A DNA stretch of 64,000 nucleotides from JASHVB01 sp035523995. GTDB taxonomy: Bacteria; Pseudomonadota; Alphaproteobacteria; Acetobacterales; Acetobacteraceae. The notes beneath the pieces were generated by a model. It made no database searches. It had not been told where the DNA came from and saw nothing but the letters and a program-made list of their open reading frames with translations. Positions 18,301-25,280 of the stretch are shown piece after piece. The translations under genes were made by a program, and so were the position numbers. The first letter of the stretch is position 1; every line of letters starts with the position of its first letter. The stretch spans positions 38,013 to 102,012 of the forward strand of contig DATKPQ010000179.1 in assembly GCA_035523995.1 (NCBI GenBank). Direction: 5' to 3'.

Positions 18301-21243
18301 GCGCGCATCGAGGTTCCGGACCTGACCCTGACGCCGATCGACTCGAGCACCGCGACGGCCAAGTTCGACCTCACGCTATGCATGGGCCCCGGCGAGGACG
18401 GCATGTGGGGCTGGTTCGAATACCGGACCGACTTGTTCGAAAGCGCCACCGTGCGCCGCATGGTTGGGCACTTTACCACGTTGCTCAAGGCGATCGTGGC
18501 TGATCCAGCGTCGCCGATGGGGCGCCTGCCGATGCTCACCGACGCTGAACGTGAGCCAATAACGGCCGATCAGCGCCAGGCCGGCGGCCCCGCTCCGCCA
18601 TTCGTTGCCGTCACGCAACTGTTCGAGCAACAGGCCGAGGCAACGCCCGACCGGGTGGCCGTCGCGTTCGACGGCGCGGCGCTGACCTACCGCGCCCTGA
18701 ACTCTCGCGCCAACGCACTGGCACATCGGCTGATCGCGTCGGGGATCGGCCCTCATGCGCGCGTCGGCATCTGCATGGAACGCGGCTTCGACATGGTCGC
18801 CGGCGTTCTGGCCGTACTCAAGTTGGGCGGCGCTTACGTGCCACTGGATCCGCACTATCCGCGCGAGCGCCTCGCGTTCATGTGCAACGATGCGCAACTC
18901 GACGCCTTGCTGACGGAGCGAACGCTACAGGCCACGATCCCACGGCCTTCAGCACAGGTCATAGCGGTCGATGATGCCGCAGGCGCGGCGCACGCGGGCC
19001 ACGCCGGCAACCCGAACGTGCTGCTGGATCCCAACAATCTTGCCTACATTATCTACACCTCCGGTTCCAGCGGCGAGCCGAAGGGGATCGCCATGCGTCA
19101 CGGGGCCCTCGCCAACCTGATCGGCTGGCAGGTCGCATCGGACGCAGAATTCGGGCCGGCACGCACGCTGCAATTCACGTCATTGAGCTTCGATGTGTCG
19201 TTTCAGGAGACTTTCTCGACGTGGTGTTCTGGCGGGCAACTCGTGCTTGTGGACGACACGACGCGGCGGGATGCGCGCACCTTGGTCCGCTATCTCGCAG
19301 AGCATCGGATCGAGCGGCTCTTCCTGCCGTTCATTGCGCTGCAGCAGTTGGCACTCGTGGCGAGCGAGCCCCAGATCGCCGCGCTGGCGCTGCGCGACAT
19401 TATTACCGCCGGTGAGCGGCTCAGGATCACGCCGGAACTCGCGGACTTCATGCGCGGGCTGCCGCGGTGCCGGCTGCACAACCATTACGGTCCGGCGGAG
19501 ACGCACGTGGTCACCGCATTCACGCTTGGACCCGAGGTTGCGGACTGGCCCGAATTGCCTCCGATCGGCCGGCCGGTTGCCAATACGCAGGTCTATCTTC
19601 TTGACGAGCACCGCCAGCCGGTGCCGCAAGGTGTTATCGGAGAAATCTACCTCGGCGGGGCATGCCTGGCGCGCGGCTATTGGCAGCGGCCGGCCCTGAC
19701 CCAGCAGCGGTTCGTTGCTCACCCGCTTGCGACAGGCCGGGACGCTCGTTTGTATCGAACCGGCGATCTGGGCCGCCGCCTGAACGATGGCAACATCCAG
19801 TTCCTGGGGCGCTGCGACGATCAGGTGAAGATCCGGGGATTCCGCGTCGAGCCCGGCGAGATCGAAGCCGTGCTGGCCAAATCGCCGGCCGTGAGCGACG
19901 TCGTCGTCATCGCCAGGGAAGACAGTCCCGGCGATCGCCGGCTGGTTACTTATGTCGTGCCACAGCCAGGGCATGCGATCGACGAAGGCGCGTTGCGGGA
20001 GTTCGTCCGCGCTTCTCTGCCGGACTACATGATACCCGCGGCTTTCGTCACGATGGCGGCGTTCCCGCAGACGCCCAGTGGCAAGGCAGACCGGCTTCGT
20101 CTGCCGGCGCCCGGTTCCACCGCCGGCCGAGGCTCGATGTATAATCCGCCGCGCAATCCGGACGAATTGCGGTTGACCGAGATCTGGGAGTCGGTACTCG
20201 ATCGCCCGGATATCGGGATCAGTGACGATTTCTTCGAACTTGGCGGCCATTCGCTGTTGGCGGTGCGCGTTATGGCGCGCATCGAACGAGCCTGGGGCGT
20301 CCATTTGCCGCTGGCCGTCCTGTTCCAGTATCCCACGATCGAGCTGTTGGCGGGCCGGTTGCGCGAGCGCCCGATGCCGGCAGTGTCGCGGCCCCTGGTG
20401 CCGATCCGGCGGACCGGCACGCTGCCGCCGTTCTTCATGGTACCGGGCGCCGGCGGCAACGTCCTGTACTTGTACGACCTGGCGCGGCGGCTCGGGCCCG
20501 ACCAGCCATTCTACGGGCTGCAAGCCATTGGCCTCGATGGCCAGGCAGCACCCCCGGCGACCGTGGAGGAAATGGCCGAGCAATGCGTCCGCGATATCAT
20601 CGCGGTCTGCCCGGCGGGCCCTTTTATGATCGGGGGTCATTCGTTCGGCGGCGCCATCGCCTTCGAAATTGCTCAGCAGTTGCAGCGCGCGGGATATTCC
20701 GTGGCACTGCTGGTCGCCTTCGACACGAACGCGCCGCACACGGTGCAACCCGCGCCGCAACAGCGGCCGGATGACGCCGCGTGGCTCGCCGAGATCGGAT
20801 CGATCATCGGCGAGTTGTCCGGCAAGGAAGTGGTAATTTCCGAGACGGAACTCCGCTGCCTGGACGCCGAGGACCAAGTGGCCTCGTTCCGCTCCAGCCT
20901 GATCCGCAATGGCTGGTTGCCACCCGAGACGACGCTCACACAGGTTCACGCATTCGTCGAGGTTTACAAGGCCCACATCCGCATGGAGTATCGGCCGCGC
21001 GCCCCGGTTCCGATACCGATCCTGCTTCTCAAGACCCTGCGCACGCCGGGGCCGGATGCGCGGGATCCAACGTTGGATGAGGTGTTGGGGCCTGCCTGGG
21101 GCTGGAACGATCTGGCCTTGGGAGAGATGGACATCGCCACCGTTCCCGGCAATCACCTCACCATGATGACGGAGCCGCACGTTCAGGCCGTGGCGGACCA
21201 GTTGCGGCAACGATTGGTGCGCTGCCGGCAGCATTCGCCTTGA
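9328..21243 (+). CDS. NRPS, three modules: dock-C-A(Thr)-T-C-A(Asn)-nMT-T-C-A(Pro)-T-TE
   Basis: Terminal synthetase of 3971 aa. Residues 1–50 resemble the TubC_N beta-hairpin docking domain. Module a: condensation 70–510 with HHIISDAW, where Ala replaces the usual Gly; adenylation 540–1045, code DFWNIGMVHK (Thr); carrier GGHS near 1091. Module b: condensation with HHIVADGW near 1284; adenylation from 1610, code DATKVGEVGK (Asn-like, one change from DLTKxGEVGK); N-methyltransferase ~2075–2340 (EIGCGTG near 2144); NGKVDRNALP near 2515; carrier near 2571. Module c: condensation HHIVSDGW near 2767; adenylation with TSGSSGEPKG near 3245, code DVQFIAHVVK (Pro); carrier near 3641; thioesterase 3700–3965 with GHSFGG near 3770 and GNHLTMM as likely His. 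Predicted to add Thr, N-methyl-Asn and Pro, then release the peptide by hydrolysis or cyclisation. All condensation domains look LCL, so these residues should stay L. Confidence 0.95.
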   Translation: MTSLDDFLAELRRDGIHVWADGTELRCRAPKGRLTRELRAELAVRKAEILQSLGSLPDLSAETGEHIPRADRAGDLPLSSAQRRLWFLDQYETDKSVYAIATAVRLRGDLNIGALREAINAIVERHETLRTVFPVTDGVPLQRILPPFPVEIPISDLSAAGGTEPLEQLRVPIAEEMARQFDLAAGPLLRVRSFRLVADDHVLLLITHHIISDAWSVGVFVRELSEHYSAICSQHEPALPRLEIQYADFAAWQNAWLGSPAYNNQLEYWRRQLQSAPPLLELPWDRPRPAVRSHRGRVAAFQFTEKLTLQLKEFSRRNGVSLFMTLLTGFSALLARYSGQSEVVVGTPVANRNRAQLEPLIGFFVNTLALRVELADDPGLADLAARIKEVVLDAFSNQDIPFEDLVEKLRPERSLGYTPIFQVMLVLQNAPIGELSLPRLTISSLDMPRETAKFDVTVLVEDDGDSLAVAFEYSADLFDHDTIVRMAGHFENLLDAMARSPDTCVSEADFLGPEEARMLLQIPNAAAIGPPPEGCIHTLFEHRAAERPQAVALMFQDQRLTYGELNARSNQLAHHLIALGVKPEIRVAIALERGLEMVVAVLATLKAGGAYVPLDPAYPAERLALVIADSTPRVLLSQEHVLPGLGRLPDGLTVVTLGAGACDFATLPDTNPLPAASGLTSANLAYVLYTSGSTGTPKGVMVEHANVVRLFSSTEALFRFKSDDVWTLFHSYAFDFSVWELWGALIYGGRLIVVPQFLARSPRDFYRLLRDQGVSVLNQTPSAFRQLIAALPDGMPSRHRLRYVILGGEALEPASLRPWYARNDAGKTRLVNMYGITETTVHVTFCPLEPSDVPHRERSPIGVPLRDLHVYLLDRHRAPVPIGVAGEIYVGGAGVARGYLNRPELTAERFLPDPFIRGEAHAGARMYRSGDLGRRLPNGTLEFLGRNDQQVKIRGFRIELGEIEARLAEYPGVAEAVVLAREDEPGERRLVAYFTAALAIESGDLRSHLARTLPDYMVPAAFVCLDALPLTANGKLDQRALPVPGWSAFGNRGNEPPEGAVEAALAAVWADLLRVNRVGRRDNFFELGGHSLLAVQMVSRVRDRCDLELTVRQIFEAPTVAGLAALLEARPQDARRRSHLPPIRRVQHDVPLPLSYAQERLWFLDQLEPGNAFYNIPFAFRCKGLLDAAALERAINEIVRRHAALRTTFDQVDGRPYQQISGNVRIALARRTLSHLAAEEREAEALRLAHDEALTPFSLSEGPLVRACLIALAEDDHVLLLTIHHIVADGWSMGVLVREFSQIYPAFVRGEQSPLPALDIQFADFAVWQRAWLNGDALEAEIAYWLRQLQGAPQILELPADFPRPAVQTFRGATQPFRLRSSATECLKRLSQEADASLFMTLFAAFAVLLRRYSGETEILIGTPIANRDLDAIEPLIGFFVNTLALRADLSDDPTFPELVARVRQTILDAYAHPDVPFELVVERLQPARDMRRNPLVQVSLVFQNAPFSVCPVEGLELSRMRTDTGTARFDIEVFLWEEAGALQGEFGYYTDLFEADTIARLAGHFETLLTAIADDPNRPISALPLLTDQQRRELLIDRNATTAVFPRNTCVHRLFEEQASNFPSEIAVVHGTHSLTYRQLDARANQLARHLIGRGAGPGVLVGICLQRSLDLVVGILGILKAGAAYVPLDASYPHDRLAFMIDDARLEILLTHSELRTRLPDRAPAAIDLGRDWETIARQSPANTAAKVGPDDLAYVIYTSGSTGRPKGAMLEHRNVVNYLCWAREHYAVAAGSGAPVNSSISFDATVTSLLSPLVAGRRVELLPEQDEIEQLCAVLQSQRDYSLVKITPAHLDMLSRLLPAKPLERSTRAFVIGGEALTADHIAFWRRYAPDIRLINEYGPTETVVGCCIYEVPRNGTMQRNVPIGRPIANTRLYVFDEHLQPVPVGVPGELFIGGAGVGRGYLHREGLTAERFIDDPFSRQPRARLYKTGDRARYLADGTLEFLGRLDTQLKLRGYRVEAEEVERVLAEHPAVDQVMVVLRRDQPGDDRLVAYIVARIEPDAGATADQPPAARIGHEHVLQWQQVFQDSYAGSQDPHDIAPDFAGWSSSYTDALIPIEEMREWLDRTVQRIRSLDPGRVWEIGCGTGLLLARLAPHAESYLGTDFSEVALRRVQRMIERNPDLCTARLLRRAAHDCTDVAGPFDTIVINSVIQYFPGVDYLLGVLDQAVQRLAPGGRIFLGDVRNLGQLEQFQASVEAFRAPDTRSVEEIRRAVRERMSREEELLLDPQLFLALQSRYPGLTDAAVALKRGWHRNEMLRFRFDVTLHFGVTAAEPAGVAWQDWDACRFSLNDLRDSLERGQPDVFALRGVPNARLSRDVALLQELRASPGTLPALQLRRRLHAAGIVGLDPEDLWSLGDELGYRVDIGASGEHSRFDVIYRRLAQQKPPAGPAALRRFEGPSRPWQHYANDPLRGRRVQRFAQELRALAEAKLPGYMVPSNFVALEEFPLTSNGKVDRNALPAPSGRPAGSTFTAPVTPEEEVLASIWSEVLGINRVGTQDDFFALGGHSLLATQVISRAREAFAVELQVRTIFEAPTIAILAQRVALLRAAANDAAPEPAIEQQPRNEQSPLSFAQERLWLLDRLEEKSPAYNIASSVRLAGSLDMEALRHGFRMLIARHEVLRTTFVATSEGEPVQHIAASMDFELPLIDVEACDEPSQSARIQELSMDVHQRVFDLQRGPLLRAVVLRRAAREHVLLVCMHHIVSDGWSIGVMTREIAEFYAACVERRTPRLDPLPLQYADYAIWQRNWLRGEVLQSQTDYWKAHLAGAPPVLELPADFPRLPVQSFRGDMELFALDHALTAALEALSRRHGVSLYMTLLSAFAVLLFRYSRQTDLVIGSPVAGRRYRKLEPLIGFFVNTLTLRVDLAGDPEFSELLARVRTCTLDAYAHQDVPFEYLVEQLHPLRSLSHAPVFQVMFVLLNTPLARIEVPDLTLTPIDSSTATAKFDLTLCMGPGEDGMWGWFEYRTDLFESATVRRMVGHFTTLLKAIVADPASPMGRLPMLTDAEREPITADQRQAGGPAPPFVAVTQLFEQQAEATPDRVAVAFDGAALTYRALNSRANALAHRLIASGIGPHARVGICMERGFDMVAGVLAVLKLGGAYVPLDPHYPRERLAFMCNDAQLDALLTERTLQATIPRPSAQVIAVDDAAGAAHAGHAGNPNVLLDPNNLAYIIYTSGSSGEPKGIAMRHGALANLIGWQVASDAEFGPARTLQFTSLSFDVSFQETFSTWCSGGQLVLVDDTTRRDARTLVRYLAEHRIERLFLPFIALQQLALVASEPQIAALALRDIITAGERLRITPELADFMRGLPRCRLHNHYGPAETHVVTAFTLGPEVADWPELPPIGRPVANTQVYLLDEHRQPVPQGVIGEIYLGGACLARGYWQRPALTQQRFVAHPLATGRDARLYRTGDLGRRLNDGNIQFLGRCDDQVKIRGFRVEPGEIEAVLAKSPAVSDVVVIAREDSPGDRRLVTYVVPQPGHAIDEGALREFVRASLPDYMIPAAFVTMAAFPQTPSGKADRLRLPAPGSTAGRGSMYNPPRNPDELRLTEIWESVLDRPDIGISDDFFELGGHSLLAVRVMARIERAWGVHLPLAVLFQYPTIELLAGRLRERPMPAVSRPLVPIRRTGTLPPFFMVPGAGGNVLYLYDLARRLGPDQPFYGLQAIGLDGQAAPPATVEEMAEQCVRDIIAVCPAGPFMIGGHSFGGAIAFEIAQQLQRAGYSVALLVAFDTNAPHTVQPAPQQRPDDAAWLAEIGSIIGELSGKEVVISETELRCLDAEDQVASFRSSLIRNGWLPPETTLTQVHAFVEVYKAHIRMEYRPRAPVPIPILLLKTLRTPGPDARDPTLDEVLGPAWGWNDLALGEMDIATVPGNHLTMMTEPHVQAVADQLRQRLVRCRQHSP

Positions 21244-21260
21244 GCGCTACACGAGGGGAG

Positions 21261-22049
21261 ATGGCATTGTCCCACGCTGGCACGCGAACGCCTGGCCGTT
21301 GGTTCGTCGTTCCTATGCGCTGCGCTGCTCCAAGGTGGCGGCTGGTCTGCTTCCCCTACGCGGGTGCCGGCGCGTCGGCGTATTTTTCGTGGGCCAGGCA
21401 TCTCGCCACGCGCGAGACCGAAGTGTGGAACGTGCAATACCCGGGCAGAGAAAACCGCCTGGCCGAGGAACCCGTGCGGGGGTTTGCCCCGCTGGTTCAG
21501 CAAGTGATGGATGCGCTGCGGCCGTTGGAAGCCGACGGCGTGCCCCTGGCGTTTTTCGGCCATAGCATGGGTGCGCTACTGGCCCATGAGGTCGCCTGCC
21601 AGTTGTTCCGCGAAGGCCGTGCGTTGCCGGCCGTTCTGTTCTTGTCGGGACGCAACGCGCCCTCGCACCGCAGTGAACCGCGCCGCCTACACCATCTGCC
21701 GCGGAACGAACTGCTGGACGCACTGGCTGAATACGGCAACCTGTCAGACGCGATCCGCAATGAGCCGGACTTGATCGATCTGCTGCTACCGGCAATTCGC
21801 GGTGATTTTGCCTTATTGGATGATTACCATCAAAACCGGGCGGCAGGCCACGTGCCGCGGCTGCCGTGCCAGATGTCAGTCTTCGGCGGTGAGCAAGATC
21901 CCTGGACACAAGCCGATGCCCTGGCGAATTGGCAGGAGTACACTAGTGGCCGCTTCCGCCTGCGGACCTATGCCGGGGCGCATTTTTTCATCAACGAATT
22001 TCGTCAGGCTATATGGCGCTCGATCGAAGATGATTTGCCGTGTCTCTGA
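21261..22049 (+). CDS. Type II (editing) thioesterase of the NRPS cluster
   Basis: Stand-alone alpha/beta-hydrolase of the GrsT/SrfD/RifR family, which clears wrongly primed or stalled carrier domains. Seen: the N-terminal CFPYAGAGAS oxyanion segment, nucleophile motif GHSMG, Asp in GGEQDPW, and His in AGAHFFINE. Length is about 262 aa, normal for the family. The frame is open from a TTG at 21240 that overlaps the NRPS stop (TTGA) and would allow coupling; an ATG at 21261 is preceded by GAGGGGAG, although very closely. I chose the ATG; the family core begins shortly after it. Last recognisable gene of the cluster. Confidence 0.93.
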   Translation: MALSHAGTRTPGRWFVVPMRCAAPRWRLVCFPYAGAGASAYFSWARHLATRETEVWNVQYPGRENRLAEEPVRGFAPLVQQVMDALRPLEADGVPLAFFGHSMGALLAHEVACQLFREGRALPAVLFLSGRNAPSHRSEPRRLHHLPRNELLDALAEYGNLSDAIRNEPDLIDLLLPAIRGDFALLDDYHQNRAAGHVPRLPCQMSVFGGEQDPWTQADALANWQEYTSGRFRLRTYAGAHFFINEFRQAIWRSIEDDLPCL

Positions 22050-22387
22050 GTCTACTACGCTCCATCCTTGAAATGCGCGTGCGGGCGGAGTCGGGTTGCC
22101 GCCGGCGCTGTCCTTGTTCAGGTTTGCGAACGGGGGCGGCCCGGCCCTACTGTAGCGGGCGTGCCTGAACGCGCAGTGCTGCGCCGAGGGCGGGGTTGAA
22201 CCGCTCCGACCTCTGCCAGCATTGCAATGGAAACGATCAGCGACGGCGTTTCTCTTGCAATCTCGAAACCGCCCAGGTCAGGTCGCTGGGATCGAGCGCG
22301 TGTCCATCCACAAAGTGGGAAGGCCCGCGCAGCCCAGACTCCGCGGAATCCGATCCACGGTGTTACGATTGCCGCTGGTTGCCGCCG
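22050..22387. other. Intergenic, no gene recognised
   Basis: Stretch after the thioesterase stop. Short open frames exist on both strands, but none shows a domain I recognise. It is probably the decayed upstream part of the PAS-type gene that follows. Confidence 0.5.
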
Positions 22388-22651
22388 TCGGTCGAGGCCA
22401 GGGTGCGCCAGGACCAGGCAGCACTTGGGCGCGGCGAAGCTGAGCAAGTCTGCGATTGTTGACCCGGCTTCGATTGATTGCGTTTTGACGATCGATCACG
22501 GGAGCCACATCACCGAGTTCAATCCCGCTGCCAAACTTGCCTTCGGCTATCGGGGGGATGCGGTAACGCGCAAGGCACTGGCCGACGTCGTCATCCCGCC
22601 GTCACGCGGCGAGCACCATCGGAAGGCGCTGCCGCACTGCATTCGCCCCAG
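22388..22651 (+). pseudogene. Frameshifted remnant of a PAS-domain sensor
   Basis: From 22446 one frame reads KSAIVDPASIDCVLTIDHG followed by HITEFNPAAKLAFGYRGD and VVIPPSRGEHHRKAL, a clear PAS sensor-domain segment. Just upstream a different frame (22388–22450) reads ARVRQDQAALGRGEAE, the kind of linker that normally runs directly into KSAIxD in such proteins. The two pieces therefore appear joined by a frameshift near 22443. No kinase, GGDEF or other output domain follows, and the frame loses PAS similarity after about 22640. I infer a decayed sensor gene; sequencing error alone would not explain the missing rest. Confidence 0.6.
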
Positions 22652-22969
22652 GCGCTCCCCGACATGCGCCGACGCGCAGCTCAACCATTGCTCCGTTGCC
22701 CTGGCCCGATCAAGTGAACCGGCGCCTACCGAAAGCAGCTCACGACGACGACCGCTCCCAAGGTCGCTCGGCATCTAACGGAATCATTCGATCCTGCATT
22801 CGCTCGCCTGAGAGAAGAGTGTATGCCGGAGAGCGTATATTCGATTCCAGGGCGAGCCAGCGTAGTTGTTTGCGGAGAGAACGAAGCATCGATTTGGGTT
22901 GTGTCGCTGGTGGCCCACGAACCACCGGCTGAATGCGGCGTTTCGTCTAGGAACGGGAGAGGAAAAACC
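22652..22969. other. Intergenic upstream of transketolase
   Basis: No domain recognised in any frame. The frame of the following gene is open back to 22823, but the added residues do not resemble transketolase, so I treat this as non-coding leader plus decayed sequence. A good ribosome binding site (GGGAGAGG) lies at 22955–22962. Confidence 0.5.
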
Positions 22970-24952
22970 ATGACCGACCTCACCAGCGTCCTTCATGCCA
23001 AGGCAATCGACCTGGGGCGGCTCGCGATCCGCGCCACCACAGAGGCCGGCAGCGGCCATCCCACCACCGCGCTGTCGCTCACCCATCTCGTTACGGTGCT
23101 GATGTACCGCGTGATGCGCTGGGCACCCGCCGATCCCGCCAACCCGGGATCCGACCGGCTGGTCCTGAGCGAGGGTCACGCGGTGCCGATCCTTTATGCC
23201 GCATGCACCGATCTCGGCGTCGCGATCGGGCCCGACGGCAACCGCCGGGCGATGACAGAGTATGATCTGATGACCCTTCGCGAGATTGGGTCGCCGATCG
23301 ACGGGCATCCCAATCCAGTGCTCGGCTTTCCCTTCTTCGACGCCGCGACCGGCTCGCTGGGCCAGGGCCTGTCGGTCGCCGCCGGGCTAAGCTGCGCGGC
23401 GCGGCTCGACGGCGTGCCGAAGCGCATCTTCTGTCTCATCGGCGACGGCGAGTCGCGCGAAGGACAGATCTGGGAAGCAATGGATTTTTGCGCCGATCAC
23501 CGCCTCGGCGGCGTGGTCGCCATCTTCAACTGCAACACGCTGGGCCAGAGCGACTATGTCTCCTCGGCGCAGGACTGGGAGCATCTCGCGGCGAAGGCTG
23601 CGGCGTTCGGCGCGCGCACCGAAATCATCGACGGCCACGATCCGGCCGCGATCGAACATGCGCTTCGCATCGAGGACGACTCGCGGCCGCTCGCAGTGAT
23701 CGCGCGCACCGTCAAGGGATGGGGCGTGCTGAGCCTCGGCGGCCCCGGCCATCATGGCACGCCGGTTAAACCCGAGGCGTTGTCGGGCGTGCTCGTCGAA
23801 CTCGACGAGACGGCGCGGCGCCTGGGCGTCACCGATATCGGCGCGCAGGACTTCGCCACGCTCAAAATCGCGCCGCCCGCCGCGGCGCCGGCACCACGCG
23901 CCGCGCCACATGCGCCCATCAGCTTCGGCGCAGCACTCGCCAGGAACCCGGCATCGGCATCGGCATCGGCCAAGAAGCTTTCGCCGCGCCGCGCCTATGG
24001 CATGGCGCTCGCGGCGCTCGGCGATGCGAACGACGCAGTGGTGGCGCTCGACGCCGACGTGAAGAATTCGACCTATGCCGAAACCTTTGCCAAGGCGCAT
24101 CCGGACCGCTATTTCGAGGCGCGCATCGCGGAGCAAAACATGGTGTCGGCTGCGGCCGGATTGGCAGCCGCCGGCAAGATTGCGTTCGTCAGCACGTTTG
24201 GCCGCTTTCTAGAACGCGCCTTCGACCAGATCGAGATGGCGATCATCGGCGGCGCGCGCATCAAGCTCGTCGGCACGCATATCGGCGTGACGCTCGCGGC
24301 CGACGGACCGAGCCAGATGGCGCTGGCGGATGTCGCTTTCACGCGCGCCCTCGCACACGCGAAGGATGCCAGGGGCCGATCGTTGGTGGTGCTGACACCG
24401 TCGGACGCCGTCAGCGCTTTTAACCTGATCCTGGCCATGGCGGCGTATGACGGTCCCGCCTACCTGCGCGCGGTCCGCGGCGATTTGCCGATACTCTATC
24501 GCGAGGACGAGTCATTTCCGCTGCGCGGCTACAAGGTGGTACGCTCGGTTGAAGCGCCCGCGGTCGTACTGGCGGCGTCGGGCTATCTTGTCCATTCCTG
24601 TCTCGAAGCCGCCGCGGTGCTGGAGCAACGCGGCGTCGCCGCCGCCGTGGTTGACGCTTACGCCCTGCCGCTGGACGCTGGGCCGATTCTCGAAATGGCG
24701 CGGCACACCGGCGCGGCGATCCTCGCCGTCGAGGACAATTACGTGGGCGGGCTCGGCAGCGAGTTGGCCGAAGCGTCGGCCGCGCTTGTGGCGCCGGTCA
24801 CGGTCGCAAGCCTCGGCGTGCGGCGCCTCCCCAAGAGCGGCCGCGCCGCCGCTGACGTGCTCGATTATGTCGGCCTCTCGGTGCCCCAGATCGCCACCGC
24901 CGCTGAACGCCTGGCACGGAGCCCGGGCGAAGCGACGACCGCCAACCGGTAA
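22970..24952 (+). CDS. tkt: Transketolase
   Basis: Thiamine-diphosphate enzyme moving two-carbon units between sugar phosphates in the pentose phosphate or Calvin pathway; cytosolic, 660 aa. The N-terminal half binds the cofactor (SGHPTTALS near 27, GDGESREGQIWEAMDF with following N residues as the GDG…N motif); a low-complexity Ala/Pro/Ser linker (about 310–335, with GCATCG repeats) joins the transketolase pyrimidine and C-terminal domains (ADVKNSTYAETF, EARIAEQNMVSAAAGLA containing the catalytic Glu). The order and the shortened N half resemble the animal-type or fused TktA–TktB layout more than E. coli TktA. ATG 22970 is chosen because GGGAGAGG sits 7 nt upstream; the frame is open from 22823 without similarity. 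Stands alone, flanked by repeats. Confidence 0.9.
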   Translation: MTDLTSVLHAKAIDLGRLAIRATTEAGSGHPTTALSLTHLVTVLMYRVMRWAPADPANPGSDRLVLSEGHAVPILYAACTDLGVAIGPDGNRRAMTEYDLMTLREIGSPIDGHPNPVLGFPFFDAATGSLGQGLSVAAGLSCAARLDGVPKRIFCLIGDGESREGQIWEAMDFCADHRLGGVVAIFNCNTLGQSDYVSSAQDWEHLAAKAAAFGARTEIIDGHDPAAIEHALRIEDDSRPLAVIARTVKGWGVLSLGGPGHHGTPVKPEALSGVLVELDETARRLGVTDIGAQDFATLKIAPPAAAPAPRAAPHAPISFGAALARNPASASASAKKLSPRRAYGMALAALGDANDAVVALDADVKNSTYAETFAKAHPDRYFEARIAEQNMVSAAAGLAAAGKIAFVSTFGRFLERAFDQIEMAIIGGARIKLVGTHIGVTLAADGPSQMALADVAFTRALAHAKDARGRSLVVLTPSDAVSAFNLILAMAAYDGPAYLRAVRGDLPILYREDESFPLRGYKVVRSVEAPAVVLAASGYLVHSCLEAAAVLEQRGVAAAVVDAYALPLDAGPILEMARHTGAAILAVEDNYVGGLGSELAEASAALVAPVTVASLGVRRLPKSGRAAADVLDYVGLSVPQIATAAERLARSPGEATTANR

Positions 24953-24984
24953 TACTGACTGTCAGAGCAAGCGCAGCCCCCACA

Positions 24985-25092
24985 TGTCATTGCGAGGAGC
25001 GCAGCGACGAAGCAACCTGGGCCATGCGCGCGCCAGAACGCTCGGGAGCCTCCCAGAACGAGGTTGCTTCGTCGCTTTGCGCCTCGCAATGA
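24985..25092. repeat. Palindromic intergenic repeat (TCATTGCGAG type)
   Basis: Left arm 24987–25018 begins TCATTGCGAGGAGCGCAGCG and ends in GAAGCAACCT; right arm 25061–25092 is its near-exact inverse. About 42 nt of loop separate them. It lies between the transketolase and the MOSC fusion gene and may fold into a transcript-ending hairpin. The same arms recur elsewhere in the window. Confidence 0.85.
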
Positions 25093-25220
25093 AATGCTAA
25101 CGACATGCTTCGTCGCTTCGCTCTTCCCAATGATATGCAACGACGTGCTTCGTCGCACCGCTCCTCGCAACGACATGCAGTGACCCCGTCTCGTCGCCGT
25201 AGCAACGACATGCGAACAGC
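25061..25220. repeat. Tandem array of ~40-bp units derived from the palindrome arm
   Basis: Units at 25061–25100, 25101–25140 and 25141–25180 share the core TGCTTCGTCGC followed by a CTC(T/G)(T/C)CxCAA(T/C)GA-like segment and ATGC; a shortened fourth unit occupies 25181–25220. The repeat period is exactly 40 bp for the first three. The first unit is the right arm of the adjacent palindrome, so the array looks like serial duplication of that arm. Confidence 0.75.
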
Positions 25221-25280
25221 CTCGCTTCCTCGCCCAGGCCATGACATGCCACAGTCCGCGCTGCGCTCACCGGAGGTCCC

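Noticed and set aside
19180..21234. 684-codon minus-strand frame
   Set aside because: Antisense shadow of the Pro module and thioesterase; no recognisable motifs.
24985..25220. CRISPR array
   Set aside because: The units are directly abutting 40-mers without spacers and derive from a palindromic intergenic repeat; no cas genes.
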